Source: Microcaldota archaeon
GTDB lineage: Archaea > Micrarchaeota > Micrarchaeia > Micrarchaeales > CABMGC01
DNA length: 5,956 bases
Reading direction: 5' to 3'
Assembly (NCBI GenBank): GCA_030043435.1
Contig: JASHXR010000085.1
Coordinates: forward strand, 1 to 5,956
Shown here piece after piece: positions 5,494 to 5,956 of the stretch. Below the pieces are notes generated by a model. It saw only the letters and a program-made list of their open reading frames with translations. It did no database searches and was not told the DNA's origin. Every line of letters starts with the position of its first letter. Position 1 is the first letter of the stretch. The translations under genes and the position numbers were made by a program.

Positions 5494-5956
5494 ATGCAGA
5501 AGCGTTATCTATACGCGATAGTGGCGGTAGTGATAATCGTGATAGCGGCGTCTCTGATCCTCTACGCCAACAGCACGGCCGCGACCACGACCACCCACGG
5601 GGCATCACTAGCCTCGTTCGACAACGTTCCCGTCCCCGCATCCCTCATCGCCGAGTTGACCGTGCCAAACAGCGTAAGCAACGCGGTCAATGCGACCCGC
5701 GTCGAGAAGGAGGGCACTATCGATTCGCCGGTGAGCATAAACTCAAGCCCGCTGACCATCAACGGCAAGCCAGAGGTGCTGTATATCGGTGCCGAGTACT
5801 GCCCGTACTGCGGCGCTGAGAGGTGGGCTATGGTAGTCGCGCTCCTCAGGTTCGGCACCTTCACAGGGCTCAAGTACATGACCTCGAGCCAGACCGACAC
5901 GCCTGCAGGCGTGGCCACGTTCACGTTCTACAACTCCACCTACACCTCCAACTACA
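5494..5956 (+). CDS. DUF929 secreted thioredoxin-like protein, 3' end cut off
   Basis: The frame is open from ATG at 5494 to the window edge, giving 154 residues of a longer protein. A signal anchor or signal peptide is clear: MQKRYLY, then a hydrophobic helix to about residue 24. A Thr/Ala/Ser-rich linker follows, then a domain containing VLYIGAEYCPYCGAERWAM, with the redox pair C103-P-Y-C106, followed by ALLRFGTF and TFTFYNSTYTS. These match the DUF929 family, extracytoplasmic proteins related to thioredoxin and thiol-disulfide oxidoreductases. NxS/T sequons at N26, N67, N83 and N147 fit N-glycosylation outside the cell. It probably makes or reshuffles disulfides in exported proteins; its electron partner is not visible. 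An overlapping opposite-strand frame is a shadow. Confidence 0.9.
   Translation, partial: MQKRYLYAIVAVVIIVIAASLILYANSTAATTTTHGASLASFDNVPVPASLIAELTVPNSVSNAVNATRVEKEGTIDSPVSINSSPLTINGKPEVLYIGAEYCPYCGAERWAMVVALLRFGTFTGLKYMTSSQTDTPAGVATFTFYNSTYTSNY

Noticed and set aside
5325..5819. Plus-strand frame of 164 codons spanning the helicase end, the spacer and the DUF929 start
   Set aside because: It is out of frame with both real genes and crosses a promoter and a hairpin; the product is low-complexity and Arg/His/Pro-rich.

Overview
The window reads as archaeal chromosome. Evidence: a CTP-type riboflavin kinase of the archaeal RibK family; a Hef/FANCM-like superfamily 2 helicase; A/T-rich TATA-like boxes about 25-35 bp upstream of genes, giving leaderless or nearly leaderless mRNAs; two tRNA genes with no encoded CCA; and a DUF929 thioredoxin-like protein, a family known mainly from Sulfolobales, Thermoplasmata and ARMAN-type lineages. 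The bulk is GC-rich, with G/C-ending codons. I cannot name the species; a Micrarchaeota/ARMAN or Thermoplasmata-like genome is only a guess.

Layout. Positions 1-180 hold the 3' end of an unrecognised plus-strand gene. It converges, after 10 bp, with a minus-strand SPFH/stomatin (slipin) gene (191-1138). Next come tRNA-Gly(GCC) (1235-1307, minus) and a 35-residue single-span membrane protein gene too short for usual gene callers (1354-1461, minus). That gene is divergent from a leaderless HAD phosphatase gene of SerB type (1594-2313, plus), which converges with ribK (2401-2811, minus). Positions 2812-3000 hold no convincing gene.

Positions of about 2941-3664 form a visibly AT-richer island, all minus strand, ending at the 3' end of tRNA-Phe. 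It contains a Doc/Fic-type toxin gene broken by a one-base frameshift in an A4 run, a 36-codon ORF joined to it by an ATGA overlap, and scrambled upstream coding remnants behind a good TATA box. This looks like a decayed, horizontally acquired toxin-antitoxin locus, though programmed frameshifting or a sequencing error cannot be excluded from sequence alone.

From 3665 on: tRNA-Phe(GAA) (3665-3738, minus) is divergent from the Hef-like helicase (3800-5359, plus), and both appear to share one palindromic TTATAA box. A short hairpin follows the helicase. The window ends inside a DUF929 secreted or membrane-anchored CPYC protein (5494 onward, plus).

Most genes are independent single units (repair helicase, FMN synthesis, membrane scaffold, phosphatase, redox protein) rather than one pathway. 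The parts most worth a second look are the Doc island and the tiny membrane protein.
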